A DNA stretch of 64,000 nt from Luteimonas suaedae (GTDB lineage: Bacteria; Pseudomonadota; Gammaproteobacteria; Xanthomonadales; Xanthomonadaceae). Every line of letters begins with the position of its first letter. Within the stretch, counting starts at the first letter, position 1. Where the stretch lies: positions 43,217 to 107,216 of the forward strand of contig NZ_VSSP01000013.1 in the NCBI RefSeq assembly GCF_008312895.1. The letters are read 5' to 3'. Made by a program: the position numbers and the translations under genes. The notes beneath the pieces are model-generated. The model had not been told where the DNA came from. It worked only from the letters and a program-made list of their open reading frames with translations, and made no database searches. This document shows, piece by piece, positions 9,135 to 17,952 of this stretch.

Positions 9135-10142
9135 TTACAGCGGGCGTACGCCGCCCGGCACGAAACCGCCGGCGACCCGGCGCAGCGGGTTGACCAGCGG
9201 CGCGCCGAGTTCGGGCAGCTCGATCTCGAAGCGGTCGCCGGGTTCGGCGCGGACGCCGTCGGCGAAGCTCAAGGTCGCGGTGCCGAAGAAGTGCAGGTGC
9301 ACGTCGCCCGGCCGCCGGTGCGCCGCGTACTTGAAATGGTGGTATTCGAGATTGGCCAGCGAGTGGCACATGTTGGCCTCGCCGGTCAGGAAGGGCTTTT
9401 CCCAGATCACCGCGTCGCCGCGGCGCAGCCGGCTGCTACCGCGCAGGTCGTCAGGCAGCGGCCCGGTGCGCAGCTCCGGGCCCACCGCGCAGGCGCGCAG
9501 CTTGGAATGGGCGAGGTAGAGATAGTTCTGCCGCTCGGTCACATGGTCGGAGAACTCGTTGCCGAGCGCGTAGCCGAGCCGGTGCGGGGTGCCGTCGGGA
9601 CCGATCAGGTACAGGCCGACCAGTTCCGGCTCCTCGCCGCCGTCGAGCGCGAAGTCCGGCGACGGCAGCGGCGCGCCGGGCGCGACCACAACGGCGCCGT
9701 CGCCCTTGTAGAACCATTCCGGCTGCACGCCGGGCGCGCCGTCGCGCGGCATGCCGCCCTCGACGCCCCACTGGAACATCTTCATCGAGTCGGTGAGGCC
9801 GCCGTCGGCGGCCTGCCGCTGCAGGGTCTGGTGCATCGCGTCGCGGGCCGCGGCGCTGCCGAGGTGGGTCAGGCCGGTGCCGGTAACCAGGCAATGGGCC
9901 GGATCGGGATGCATGAGCGGCGGCAGCACGCGGCCTTCCCGCAGCAGCGCGTCGTAGTCGCACGCGCCGTCGCCGAGTGCATCGGCGGCCAGCGTGTCGA
10001 GCGGCCTGCCGGCGGCGATCGCCGCGGCGGCGAGCGCATAGGTGCTCGCGTAGCCGTCGAGCAGGCGCGCCGTGCGCCCCGCATCGTCGATCGCGCCCAC
10101 CCGCGGCGCACCGGTCTCGTCTGCAAGCTGGATCAGTCGCAT
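9135..10142 (-). CDS. FAH-family protein, AraD1-like, probable 2-keto-3-deoxy-L-arabinonate dehydratase
   Basis: A 335-residue protein of the fumarylacetoacetate-hydrolase fold. Conserved-looking parts include YALGNEFSDHVTE, SKLRACAVGPEL and GDVHLHFFGTATLSFADGV. I recall AraD1-type FAH proteins being placed in oxidative L-arabinose pathways as a non-homologous replacement for the DHDPS-type dehydratase; this comes from memory and is not proved here. No other candidate for the keto-deoxy-arabinonate step is present, which supports the role. The ATG at 10142 was chosen over longer in-frame starts because they would run through the divergent regulator's promoter. First gene of the minus-strand operon. 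Confidence 0.8.
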   Translation of the reverse strand: MRLIQLADETGAPRVGAIDDAGRTARLLDGYASTYALAAAAIAAGRPLDTLAADALGDGACDYDALLREGRVLPPLMHPDPAHCLVTGTGLTHLGSAAARDAMHQTLQRQAADGGLTDSMKMFQWGVEGGMPRDGAPGVQPEWFYKGDGAVVVAPGAPLPSPDFALDGGEEPELVGLYLIGPDGTPHRLGYALGNEFSDHVTERQNYLYLAHSKLRACAVGPELRTGPLPDDLRGSSRLRRGDAVIWEKPFLTGEANMCHSLANLEYHHFKYAAHRRPGDVHLHFFGTATLSFADGVRAEPGDRFEIELPELGAPLVNPLRRVAGGFVPGGVRPL

Positions 10143-10250
10143 GCGTGCTGCCTGCCTGGCCGTGGGTCCGCCGGCCCTGCCGCCGCAACGGGCGTCGGGT
10201 CGGCGCATGTGGCCTATTCTGCTTGCAGCGACAGATACACAACAAATAAG

Positions 10251-10287
10251 AATATGGGCGTAATCTATATCGGTATTGGCATATCGC
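10251..10287. promoter_or_regulatory. Candidate LysR-type operator between araD1-like gene and regulator
   Basis: An AT-rich island in GC-rich DNA holding AATATGGGC (10251), the palindrome-like ATATCGGTATTG (10267-10278) and CATATCGC (10280-10287). The central box differs by one base from the reverse complement of CAATATCGATAT at 12419. Probably bound by the adjacent LysR protein to control both divergent genes (inference). Confidence 0.55.
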
Positions 10288-10296
10288 GAGGTTCCG

Positions 10297-11304
10297 ATGC
10301 TGCACGGCACGCCCTGGTTCGTCCGCGCCCGGCTCAAGACCCGGCAACTGATGCTGCTGATCGCGATCGACGAGGAGGGCAACATCCATCGCGCCGCCGA
10401 GACCCTGAACATGTCGCAGCCGGCCGCCTCCAAGCTGCTCAAGGACCTCGAGGACATGATCGGCGTGCAGTTGTTCGAGCGGCTGCCGCGCGGCATGCGC
10501 CCGACCTGGTACGGCGAGACCATGATCCGCCACGCGCGCATCGCCCTGTCCAGCCTGGGCCAGGCCGGCGCCGAGATCGAGGCCTTGCGGGAGGGCTACT
10601 CCGGCAGCGTCGGCGTCGGCGCGATCGCCGGGCCGGCGATGACCCTGCTGCCGGCGGCGCTGGCGCGCCTGGCCGAGACCCATCCGCTGCTGCACGTTTC
10701 GCTGCTGGTCGACGGCAGCGACGTGCTGCTGGAGCGGCTGGCGCACAACCGGCTCGACATCCTGGTCGCGCGGCTGTTCGCCCGCCACGACAAGCGCAAC
10801 CTGCACTACGAGGCCCTGGCCGAGGAGCAGATCTGCGCGATCGCCCGCCCCGGCCATCCACTGCTCGCGCTGCGCACGCCGAGCCTGGCCGAACTGGCCG
10901 ACGCCGGCTGGATCCTGCCGCCGGCCGGCAGCGTGCTGCGGCACCGCTTCGAGCTGATGTTCCAGAGCGCCGGGCTGCAGGCGCCGCGGCGGATCATCGA
11001 GACCTCTGCGCTGGTGGTGCTGCCGAAGGTGCTGCAGCAGAGCGACTACATGGCGGTGGTGCCGGTCGACGTGGCGCGCTACTACGCCGACCACGACATG
11101 GTCGCGATCGTGCCGGTGCAGCTGTCGTGCAAGATGGACGCGTTCGGCCTGATCACCCGCACCGACTGGCTGCTGTCGCCGGGCGCGCGGATCGTGCTGC
11201 AGGCGCTCAAGGACACCGCCGCGAGCGTCTACGGCGTGCGCCTGTCAACGGCCGGGGGCCCGCCTCCCGACGCCGAACCGCACGCTGCGGTGCCAGCGGT
11301 GTAA
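10297..11304 (+). CDS. LysR-family transcriptional regulator of the arabinose locus
   Basis: A 335-residue LysR-type regulator. The winged helix-turn-helix lies near residues 20-80 (GNIHRAAETLNMSQPAASKL), followed by a LysR substrate-binding domain that senses a small-molecule inducer. The ATG at 10297 is preceded at good spacing by GAGG, whereas an upstream ATG at 10276 has no such site. The gene diverges from the araD1-like operon with 154 bp between starts and lies tail to tail with the SDR gene. AT-rich palindromes occur in its own promoter and in the SDR/dehydratase promoter, which suggests both are its targets. The inducer is probably arabinose, arabinonate or a pathway intermediate (inference). 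Confidence 0.85.
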   Translation: MLHGTPWFVRARLKTRQLMLLIAIDEEGNIHRAAETLNMSQPAASKLLKDLEDMIGVQLFERLPRGMRPTWYGETMIRHARIALSSLGQAGAEIEALREGYSGSVGVGAIAGPAMTLLPAALARLAETHPLLHVSLLVDGSDVLLERLAHNRLDILVARLFARHDKRNLHYEALAEEQICAIARPGHPLLALRTPSLAELADAGWILPPAGSVLRHRFELMFQSAGLQAPRRIIETSALVVLPKVLQQSDYMAVVPVDVARYYADHDMVAIVPVQLSCKMDAFGLITRTDWLLSPGARIVLQALKDTAASVYGVRLSTAGGPPPDAEPHAAVPAV

Positions 11305-11398
11305 ACCCAGGCGGGCGGCCTCACTGACTGTGGGAGCGACGGAAGTCGCGACGCCGCGAATCCGATCCCTGCCGCGACAACACCGCTCGCAGGACACT

Positions 11399-11504
11399 CC
11401 CTCTCCCGCTTGCGGGAGAGGGTTGGGGTGAGGGCGCTCTTGGCGAGACATCAAAAGCGCCCTCATCCGCCCTTCGGGCACCTTCTCCCGCAAGCGGGAG
11501 AAGG
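11399..11504. repeat. Family A palindromic repeat (CCCTCTCCCGC...GCGGGAGAAGG)
   Basis: A roughly 106-bp inverted repeat whose arms are themselves small hairpins (CTCTCCCGCTTGCGGGAGAG and CTTCTCCCGCAAGCGGGAG). The middle arms, TGAGGGCGCTCTT and AAAAGCGCCCTCA, also pair. It lies between the convergent ends of the LysR and SDR genes and could act as a bidirectional terminator. A half-hairpin GGGAGCGACGGAAGTCGCGAC lies just upstream at about 11333. Relatives: 14324, 19476, 23225 and 44458. Confidence 0.8.
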
Positions 11505-11573
11505 AATCGTCGACACTCGTAAACTGCTCCATCCTGAGAACTTCGGCCGCGATTCGAGCTCGTCTGCGCCTGC

Positions 11574-12380
11574 TCAACTCCAGCCAGCGTCGACCACGAA
11601 CTCCTGCGCCGTGCAGGCGCGCGCGTCGTCGGAGGCCAGGAACAGCACCATGCGCGCGATGTCCGCCGGCATCACCTTGTCCGGCAGGCACTGGTTGCGC
11701 GCCAGCTCGCGCTCGCCGGCCTCGTCCAGCCACAGGTCGACCTGGCGCTGCGTCATCACCCAGCCGGGCGTGACGATGTTGATACGGATGCGATCGGCGC
11801 CGAGCTCGTGCGCCAGGCCGCGGGTCAGGCCGTTGACCGACGACTTGGCGGTCGCGTAGACCGGGTAGCCGGCGGTCTTGGTCTGCCAGCCGGTCGAGCC
11901 GAGATTGACGATCGCGCCGCCGCCCAGCCGGCGCATGCCCGGCACCGCGGCCTGGATCGCGAAGAAGGCGGAGCGCTGGTTGATCGCGACCCGCCGGTCC
12001 CAGTACTCGGGGGTGACCGCGTCGAGCGCATGGCGATCGTCGCTGCCGACATTGTTGACCAGCGCATGGAAGTCGCCCAGCTCCGCCGCGGCATCGCCGA
12101 TCGCCGCCTGCAGCGCAGCCACGTCGACCACGTCGCAGCCCCGCCACCAGGGCCGCGGCAGGCCTTCGGCCTCGAGCCGTGCGGCCAGCGACGCGCTGTC
12201 CGCTTCGGCGACGTCGACGAAAGCCACCTGCGCCCGCTGCCGGGCGAAGGCCTCGACCACGGCGGCGCCGATGCCGCTGCCGCCCCCGGTCACGAAGACC
12301 CGGCGCCCGCGCAGGCTCGGATAGACCGCGTCGCTCGCCGTCGGGGCATCGCCCTGCGGGGCTGGGAGCGGGTTGCTCAT
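11574..12380 (-). CDS. SDR-family sugar 1-dehydrogenase (probable L-arabinose dehydrogenase)
   Basis: A 268-residue classical short-chain dehydrogenase. It shows TGGGSGIG at residues 31-38 for NAD(P) binding, NNVG at 109-112, and the catalytic set S162, Y175 and K179 (YATAK). In this locus it most likely oxidises the anomeric carbon of L-arabinose (or D-galactose/D-fucose) to the lactone, feeding the SMP-30 lactonase and the dehydratase. Family is certain; substrate is inferred. It diverges from the dehydratase gene across 169 bp that carry three copies of an ATATCRATAT palindrome. Confidence 0.82.
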   Translation of the reverse strand: MSNPLPAPQGDAPTASDAVYPSLRGRRVFVTGGGSGIGAAVVEAFARQRAQVAFVDVAEADSASLAARLEAEGLPRPWWRGCDVVDVAALQAAIGDAAAELGDFHALVNNVGSDDRHALDAVTPEYWDRRVAINQRSAFFAIQAAVPGMRRLGGGAIVNLGSTGWQTKTAGYPVYATAKSSVNGLTRGLAHELGADRIRINIVTPGWVMTQRQVDLWLDEAGERELARNQCLPDKVMPADIARMVLFLASDDARACTAQEFVVDAGWS

Positions 12381-12399
12381 GTGTCTTCCTCTCTCAGAT

Positions 12400-12465
12400 G
12401 CGATATCGATAGCAAAAACAATATCGATATCCTTGAAGTTGTTATTTTTGCAATATCAATATGCC
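12400..12465. promoter_or_regulatory. Three-box operator in SDR/arabinonate dehydratase divergent promoter
   Basis: Three related palindromic boxes: GCGATATCGATAGC (12400-12413), CAATATCGATATCC (12419-12432) and GCAATATCAATATGCC (12450-12465). The starts of boxes 2 and 3 are 32 bp apart, about three helical turns. The same core with one change occurs upstream of the LysR gene (10267-10278). These are the strongest candidates for the regulator's binding sites; the assignment is inference. Confidence 0.65.
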
Positions 12466-12549
12466 CTGTACGATCGCCGCCGTAAAGCGGTACCCGGTCT
12501 GCCGCCGCACGGAATGCCGGGGCAATCCACCACTCAAACAGGGTCCCGC

Positions 12550-14274
12550 ATGGGTGCTCCCAAGAAACCGGTCCGGCGCAGTCACGCGTGGTTCGGGCGC
12601 GAAGGCAAGCAGGGGTTCTACTACCGCAGCTGGCTGAAGAGCGCCGGCCATCCGCACGACATGTTCGACGGCCGCCCGGTCATCGGCATCTGCAACACCT
12701 GGTCGGAACTGACGCCGTGCAACGGCCACTTCCGCGAACTGGCGGAACACGTCAAGCGCGGCGTGTACGAGGCCGGCGGCTTCCCGCTGGAATTCCCGGT
12801 GATGTCGCTGGGCGAGACCCAGACCCGGCCGACCGCGATGCTGTTTCGCAATCTCGCCAGCATGGACGTCGAGGAATCGATCCGCGCCAACCCGATCGAC
12901 GGGGTGGTGCTGCTGATGGGCTGCGACAAGACCACGCCGTCGCTGCTGATGGGCGCGGCCAGCGTCGACCTGCCGACCATCGGCGTCTCCGGCGGGCCGT
13001 CGCTGTCGGGCAACCTGCGCGGCCGTCCGGTCGGCTCCGGCACCGGCGTGATCCAGATGTCGGAGCAGGTGCGTGCCGGCGAACTGACGCAGGAGGAATT
13101 CATCGAGGCCGAAGCCTGCATGCAGCGTTCGAAAGGCAGCTGCATGACCATGGGGACCGCCTCCACCATGGCCAGCATGGTCGAGGCGCTCGGCCTGTCG
13201 CTGCCGGAGAACGCGGCGATCCCCGCGGTCGACTCGCGCCGCTACCGGCTGGCACGGCTGAGCGGGCGCCGCATCGTGCAGATGGTGCACGAGGATCTGC
13301 GCATGTCGCGGATCCTCGGCCGCCCCGCGTTCGACAACGCGATCCGCGTCAACGCCGCGATCGGCGGTTCGACCAACGCCGTGGTGCATCTGCTGGCGCT
13401 GGCCGGGCGCGTCGGTATCGACCTCAAGCTCGAGGATTGGGACGCGATCGGCTCGCGGCTGCCCTGCCTGCTCGACCTCAAGCCGTCGGGGAAGTACCTG
13501 ATGGAAGACTTCTTCTATGCCGGCGGCCTGCCGGCGCTGATGCGCGAGATTGCCCCACACCTGGATCTCGACGCGCTCACCGCCAACGGGCGCACGCTCG
13601 GCGACAACATCGCCGACGCGCCGTGCTGGAACCGCGAGGTGATCCGCCCGCTGGCCGAACCGGTGCGACCGGAAGCCGGCATCGCCGTACTGCGCGGCAA
13701 CCTGGCGCCGGACGGCGCGGTGATCAAGCCGTCCGCGGCCTCGCCGCACCTGCTGCACCATCGCGGCCCGGCGGTGGTGTTCGAGAACATCGAGGACCTG
13801 CACGCGCGCATCGACGACGAACACCTGGAGATCGACGAGCACAGCGTGATGGTGCTGAAGAACTGCGGTCCGCGCGGCTATCCGGGCATGGCCGAGGTCG
13901 GCAACATGCCGCTGCCGCCGAAGCTGCTGCGCAGGGGCGTCACCGACATGGTGCGGATCTCCGACGCGCGCATGAGCGGCACCGCCTACGGCACCGTGGT
14001 GCTGCACGCCTCGCCCGAGGCCGCCGCCGGCGGCGCGCTCGCGCTGGTGCGCAACGGCGACATGATCGAACTCGACGTGGCGGCGCGGCGCCTGCACCTG
14101 GACGTCTCCGACGAGGAACTCGCGCGCCGCCGCGCCGGGTGGACGCCGCCGGAAGCGCCGGCGCGCGGCTGGCAGAAGCTCTACTTCGAGCACGTGCAGC
14201 AGGCGCACCTCGGCGCCGATCTCGATTTCCTGGTCGGCGGCAGCGGCGCCGACGTGCCGCGTGATTCGCATTGA
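12550..14274 (+). CDS. L-arabinonate dehydratase, IlvD/Edd family
   Basis: A 574-residue dehydratase that removes water from a sugar acid to give the 2-keto-3-deoxy acid. It has the three cysteines expected for the Fe-S cluster at C57 (SELTPCNGH), C125 (MGCDKTTPS) and C198 (KGSCMTMG), with K127 beside the second. These positions are each two less than the C59/C127/C200 I recall for the characterised rhizobial arabinonate dehydratase, so it fits that [2Fe-2S] pentonate group rather than dihydroxyacid dehydratase. The ATG at 12550 gives the family's usual start (SHAWFGREGKQGFYYRSW). An upstream ATG at 12514 is possible. The three-box operator lies about 100 bp upstream. Confidence 0.88.
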   Translation: MGAPKKPVRRSHAWFGREGKQGFYYRSWLKSAGHPHDMFDGRPVIGICNTWSELTPCNGHFRELAEHVKRGVYEAGGFPLEFPVMSLGETQTRPTAMLFRNLASMDVEESIRANPIDGVVLLMGCDKTTPSLLMGAASVDLPTIGVSGGPSLSGNLRGRPVGSGTGVIQMSEQVRAGELTQEEFIEAEACMQRSKGSCMTMGTASTMASMVEALGLSLPENAAIPAVDSRRYRLARLSGRRIVQMVHEDLRMSRILGRPAFDNAIRVNAAIGGSTNAVVHLLALAGRVGIDLKLEDWDAIGSRLPCLLDLKPSGKYLMEDFFYAGGLPALMREIAPHLDLDALTANGRTLGDNIADAPCWNREVIRPLAEPVRPEAGIAVLRGNLAPDGAVIKPSAASPHLLHHRGPAVVFENIEDLHARIDDEHLEIDEHSVMVLKNCGPRGYPGMAEVGNMPLPPKLLRRGVTDMVRISDARMSGTAYGTVVLHASPEAAAGGALALVRNGDMIELDVAARRLHLDVSDEELARRRAGWTPPEAPARGWQKLYFEHVQQAHLGADLDFLVGGSGADVPRDSH

Positions 14275-14323
14275 GAAGCAATCCGGCGAATTAAGTCCCC
14301 GCAAAGCCGGGCTCTCGGGAACA

Positions 14324-14632
14324 TCCCTTCTCCCCCTGGGGTGAAGGCGTGCTGCTTGCGAGCCACTGGCTCGCGCACGCCTGAACGCCCTTGCGCCTGC
14401 GCAAGGGCCGGGGCGCGGAGCGAGGTGGCCCGAAGAGCCTGCCCCGAGTGTTTTAGTCGGGGGGCCGGATGAGGGTACGGCGAAGGAGTAGAGGTCTGAA
14501 CCATCGCGACTTCGCCGTACCCTCACCCCAACCCCCGCTTCGCGCCCCGGCCCACGCCAGCGGCGCGGGCGCTCCAGCGCACGCGCGCCGGTGGCGCGCA
14601 AGCCGTGCGCTGTCGCCCCGGAGGGAGAGGGG
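14324..14632. repeat. Family A long composite palindromic repeat
   Basis: Fills most of the 492-bp gap between the dehydratase and lactonase genes. The outer arms are CCCTTCTCCCCC and GGGAGAGGGG. Inside are GGTACGGCGAAG and CTTCGCCGTACC around a short loop, plus CAAGGGCCGGGGCGCGGAGCG and the partial complement CGCGCCCCGGCCC. I see no gene in the gap. It may weaken read-through from the dehydratase into the lactonase gene. Confidence 0.75.
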
Positions 14633-14766
14633 CTTCAAAACCCACTTCGTCCAGCGTTCGCCGGTGGGCCAAAAGCTCTCCCGCGAGGACGCGGCCCGGC
14701 GCACTTCACTTGCCACCCGGTATTGCGCATGCTGTGCCATCCCGAGTTTGATTTGATTCCGAAACG

Positions 14767-15660
14767 ATGACCGCACCGTCTCCGCTCTCCCCGCCGCGCT
14801 GCGTCTGGCCCGTTGCCGCGGAGCTCGGCGAGGGCGCGTTGTGGTCGACGCGCGAACAGGCGCTGTACTTCGTCGACATCCTCGGCCATGCGCTGCACCG
14901 CTATGCACCTGGCAGCGACCGCCGCGACAGCTGGCGCTTCGACGAGGAGATCTCGGCGCTCGCCGAGCGCGAGGATGCGCCGGGACTGCTGGTGACGCTG
15001 CGCCGCGACTTCGCGTTCTTCGACCCCGGCGACGGCCGCCTGCAGCGCCTGCACCGGCCCGAGCCCGATCGCGACGGCAACCGCTTCAACGACGGCAAGT
15101 GCGATGTGCGCGGGCGCTTCTGGGCCGGCACCACCGATTTCGCCTGCGTCGCGCCGACCGGCGGCCTGTACCGGTTCGATCCCGACGGCGGCTGCAGTCG
15201 CCACCTCGACGGCGTGCTCATCGCCAACGGCCCGACCTGGTCGCCGGACCAGCGCACCATGTACTTCAACGAGACCGGCCTCGGCCGCACCTGGACGTTC
15301 GCATTCGATCCCGAGCGCGGCACCCTGGGCGAACGCCGACCGTGGTTGCAGCAGGGCGCGGACGACGGCGCGCCGGACGGCATGACCACCGACGCCGCCG
15401 GCCGCATCTGGATCGCGCGCTGGGGCGGCGCCTGCGTCAGCTGCCACGCGGACGACGGCGACGAGCTTGCGCGGATCGCCCTGCCGACCAGCCACATCAC
15501 CAGCTGCACGTTCGGCGGCCCCGACCTGCGCACGCTCTACGTCACCAGCGCACGCGCCGGGCTCGATGCCGCGCAGCTGCAGCGCGAACCGCTGGCTGGC
15601 GCGTTGTTCGCGGTCGAACTCGACGCCACCGGAGTGCCGGCCGCGCGCTTCGGCGGCTGA
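14767..15660 (+). CDS. SMP-30/gluconolactonase-family sugar lactonase (probable L-arabinolactonase)
   Basis: A 297-residue six-bladed beta-propeller lactonase of the SMP-30/LRE family. Metal-binding positions are visible: E in ELGEGALW (near residue 20), N in NRFNDGKCD (near 107), N in ANGPTWSPD (near 155) and D in DGAPDGMTTD (near 205). It should open the lactone made by the SDR enzyme to give arabinonate. It follows the dehydratase on the same strand after a repeat-filled gap, so it may be part of the same transcript. Substrate assignment is from context. Confidence 0.85.
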   Translation: MTAPSPLSPPRCVWPVAAELGEGALWSTREQALYFVDILGHALHRYAPGSDRRDSWRFDEEISALAEREDAPGLLVTLRRDFAFFDPGDGRLQRLHRPEPDRDGNRFNDGKCDVRGRFWAGTTDFACVAPTGGLYRFDPDGGCSRHLDGVLIANGPTWSPDQRTMYFNETGLGRTWTFAFDPERGTLGERRPWLQQGADDGAPDGMTTDAAGRIWIARWGGACVSCHADDGDELARIALPTSHITSCTFGGPDLRTLYVTSARAGLDAAQLQREPLAGALFAVELDATGVPAARFGG

Positions 15661-15766
15661 CCGCGCATTTTCGCGGACGCAACGGCCGGCATGCCTGTGC
15701 AGGAGTTCCCTGCAACACGCGGCGTCGGTATTGACGGTCCCGCGGTATCGCGCCCATGGGGCGCTC

Positions 15767-17179
15767 TTACGGCTGGACGCTCTCCAGGGCCTGCGACAGC
15801 CGCTCCACCGCGATCACTTCCAATCCCTTGAACGCACCCGACTTGGGCGCGTTCGCCTTCGGCACGATCGCGCGCTTGAAGCCGTGCGTGGCGGCCTCGC
15901 GCAGGCGCTCCTCGCCGTTGGGCACCGGGCGGATCTCGCCGGACAGGCCGATCTCGCCGAAGGCGACGGTCTTGTCCGGCAGCGGCCTGTCCTGCAGCGA
16001 CGACAGCACCGCCAGCAACACCGGCAGGTCGGCGGCGGTCTCCTGCACGCGGATGCCGCCGACCACGTTGACGAACACGTCTTGGTCGCCGACCACGATG
16101 CCGCCGTGCCGGTGCAGCACCGCCAGCAACATCGCCAGCCGGTTCTGCTCCAGGCCCACCGCGACCCGGCGCGGGTTGGACAGCGGCGAGGCATCGACCA
16201 GCGCCTGCACTTCCACCAGCAGCGGCCGCGTGCCCTCGCGGGTGACCATCACGCAGCTGCCCGGCTGCGGCGTGCTGCCGCCGGACAGGAAGATCGCCGA
16301 CGGGTTCGGCACTTCCTTCAATCCCTTGTCGCCCATCGCGAACACGCCGAGCTCGTTGACCGCGCCGAAGCGGTTCTTGAACGCGCGCAGCACGCGGAAG
16401 CGGCTGCCGCTTTCGCCCTCGAAATACAGCACCGCATCGACCATGTGCTCGAGCACGCGCGGGCCGGCGATGCCGCCTTCCTTGGTGACGTGGCCGACCA
16501 GGAACACCGCGGTGCCGGTCTCCTTGGCGTAGCGCACCAGCCGCGCCGCGCTCTCGCGCACCTGGCTGACCGAACCGGGCGCCGCGGTCAGCGATTCGGT
16601 CCACAGCGTCTGCACCGAATCGGCGACGATCAGCTTCGGACGCGACACCGCCGCGTGCTCGAGGATGATTTCAATCCCGGTCTCGGCCAACGCCTGCAGG
16701 CCGTCGAGGGGCAGGTCGAGCCGCGCCGCGCGACCGGCCACCTGGGCCAGCGATTCCTCGCCGGTGACGTACAGCGCCGGCAGCGTCGGCGCCATCCGCG
16801 CCACCGCCTGCAGCAGCAGCGTGGACTTGCCGATGCCGGGATCGCCGCCGACCAGCACCACCGCGCCCTCCACCAGTCCACCGCCGAGCACGCGGTCGAG
16901 CTCGCCGATGCCGGTGGACACGCGCGCGTCCTCGCTGTGCCGCACGTCCTTGAGCGCGGTCACCTTCGGTGCATCGGCCTTCCCTGCCCAGCCGCTGCGG
17001 CGCGAGGCCGGTCCCGCCTTGGCCGCGGCGGCGGGTTCGATCACGAACTCGCTCAGCGTGTTCCAGGCCCCGCACTCGCCGCACTGGCCCTGCCATTTAC
17101 CGTGGTCGGCACCGCACTCGGAACACACGTAGGCGGTGCGCGCCTTCGGCGGGGAGGTACGCGCGGCGGATTTGGCCAT
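15767..17179 (-). CDS. radA: DNA repair protein RadA
   Basis: A 470-residue RecA-related branch-migration factor used in recombinational repair. It has the N-terminal zinc finger (CSEC and CGEC; C19, C22, C33, C36), Walker A GGDPGIGKSTLL near residues 100-111, the RadA-specific KNRFG motif, and a C-terminal Lon-protease-like domain with GEIGLSGEIRPV. The length is normal. It lies tail to tail with the sugar lactonase gene, marking the start of the housekeeping region. Confidence 0.95.
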   Translation of the reverse strand: MAKSAARTSPPKARTAYVCSECGADHGKWQGQCGECGAWNTLSEFVIEPAAAAKAGPASRRSGWAGKADAPKVTALKDVRHSEDARVSTGIGELDRVLGGGLVEGAVVLVGGDPGIGKSTLLLQAVARMAPTLPALYVTGEESLAQVAGRAARLDLPLDGLQALAETGIEIILEHAAVSRPKLIVADSVQTLWTESLTAAPGSVSQVRESAARLVRYAKETGTAVFLVGHVTKEGGIAGPRVLEHMVDAVLYFEGESGSRFRVLRAFKNRFGAVNELGVFAMGDKGLKEVPNPSAIFLSGGSTPQPGSCVMVTREGTRPLLVEVQALVDASPLSNPRRVAVGLEQNRLAMLLAVLHRHGGIVVGDQDVFVNVVGGIRVQETAADLPVLLAVLSSLQDRPLPDKTVAFGEIGLSGEIRPVPNGEERLREAATHGFKRAIVPKANAPKSGAFKGLEVIAVERLSQALESVQP

Positions 17180-17245
17180 GCCTGGACACCTGTTGGACTG
17201 CGCACAGGGTAACGGCGCCGGGTCGCGCCAGGCGAGATCATGGAT

Positions 17246-17401
17246 TCAGCGGTCCCGGCTCCGGTCGTTGGACACCACGCCTTCGAACGGCCCAGCCTCG
17301 GAATAGTTTTCGGCACCGGCCACCCGTTCGGGGGGAACCGTCGCCGTCGACAGGTCGTCGAGGCCATCGCCATCCACGCCCAGCGCAGGCGAACGATGCA
17401 C
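17246..17401 (-). CDS. Doubtful 51-residue open frame, unknown
   Basis: An open frame with a possible GTG start at 17401, ending just upstream of radA. The predicted peptide is acidic (ALGVDGDGLDDLSTATVPPE near the start) and its third codon positions are mostly G or C, as in genes here. No ribosome-binding site or family is recognised. It is nested in an otherwise empty 239-bp gap and may be a chance frame. Confidence 0.2.
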   Translation of the reverse strand: MHRSPALGVDGDGLDDLSTATVPPERVAGAENYSEAGPFEGVVSNDRSRDR

Positions 17402-17418
17402 GGCCGATAGAGCGATCT

Positions 17419-17715
17419 TCAGGCGGCCGCCGGATAGCCCGCGATCGCGGTCGCCTTGCCGGACTGGAGGCGCGGCGGCAGCAGCAGCGCGGCGAAATCG
17501 GCATCGGAAACGATGCTGTAGCCGCAGGCTTCGATGTCCCGGCGCAGGGCGCGCCACTCGGGCCGCGATGCCGACTCGCCGACATCCTGCGACCAGCCAT
17601 GGCAGACCCCACCGAGCGCGCGCATCTCCTCCAGCGGCGGCGCGCAACCGGCCGGTGCGATCACATAACCATCCCCGTTACCGGCCAGGAAGACATCGAT
17701 ACGACTGGGATCCAT
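17419..17715 (-). CDS. Hypothetical protein, 98 residues
   Basis: A small soluble protein beginning MDPSRIDVFLAGNGDG. It has four or more aromatic residues, a CHGW motif near residue 40 and RRDIEACGY near residue 62. No membrane segment or signal peptide. I do not recognise a family. The ATG at 17715 was chosen because the protein-like sequence starts there; a longer start at 17793 adds 26 residues. It stands alone between radA and another small hypothetical gene. Confidence 0.5.
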   Translation of the reverse strand: MDPSRIDVFLAGNGDGYVIAPAGCAPPLEEMRALGGVCHGWSQDVGESASRPEWRALRRDIEACGYSIVSDADFAALLLPPRLQSGKATAIAGYPAAA

Positions 17716-17952
17716 GATTTTTCGTGTCGAGAATTCCGGGGCGCCCAGGATGCCGCCGGTTTCGCAAACATTCGGTGAAACGCAGATGTCCAATCGATGA
17801 ACGCGCAGGCGGAATGCGACTGGGCGACGGTGACGGATTCAGGATCACCGGACAAAAATTCGCGCCCGCCGCGCCGCCCCCGCTGCGTGCGCGGCAGGTG
17901 CTCGTTTTCGCGGATGGATGCCGGGCCCTGGCACACACCGGGCCGCGCGTTC

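Noticed and set aside
12442..14601. Long open frame opposite the arabinonate dehydratase
   Set aside because: Antisense shadow: the forward frame has the Fe-S cysteines and correct length, while this one has a biased, featureless composition.
14275..14766. Possible small genes between dehydratase and lactonase
   Set aside because: All frames coincide with palindromic repeat arms that recur at other intergenic sites.
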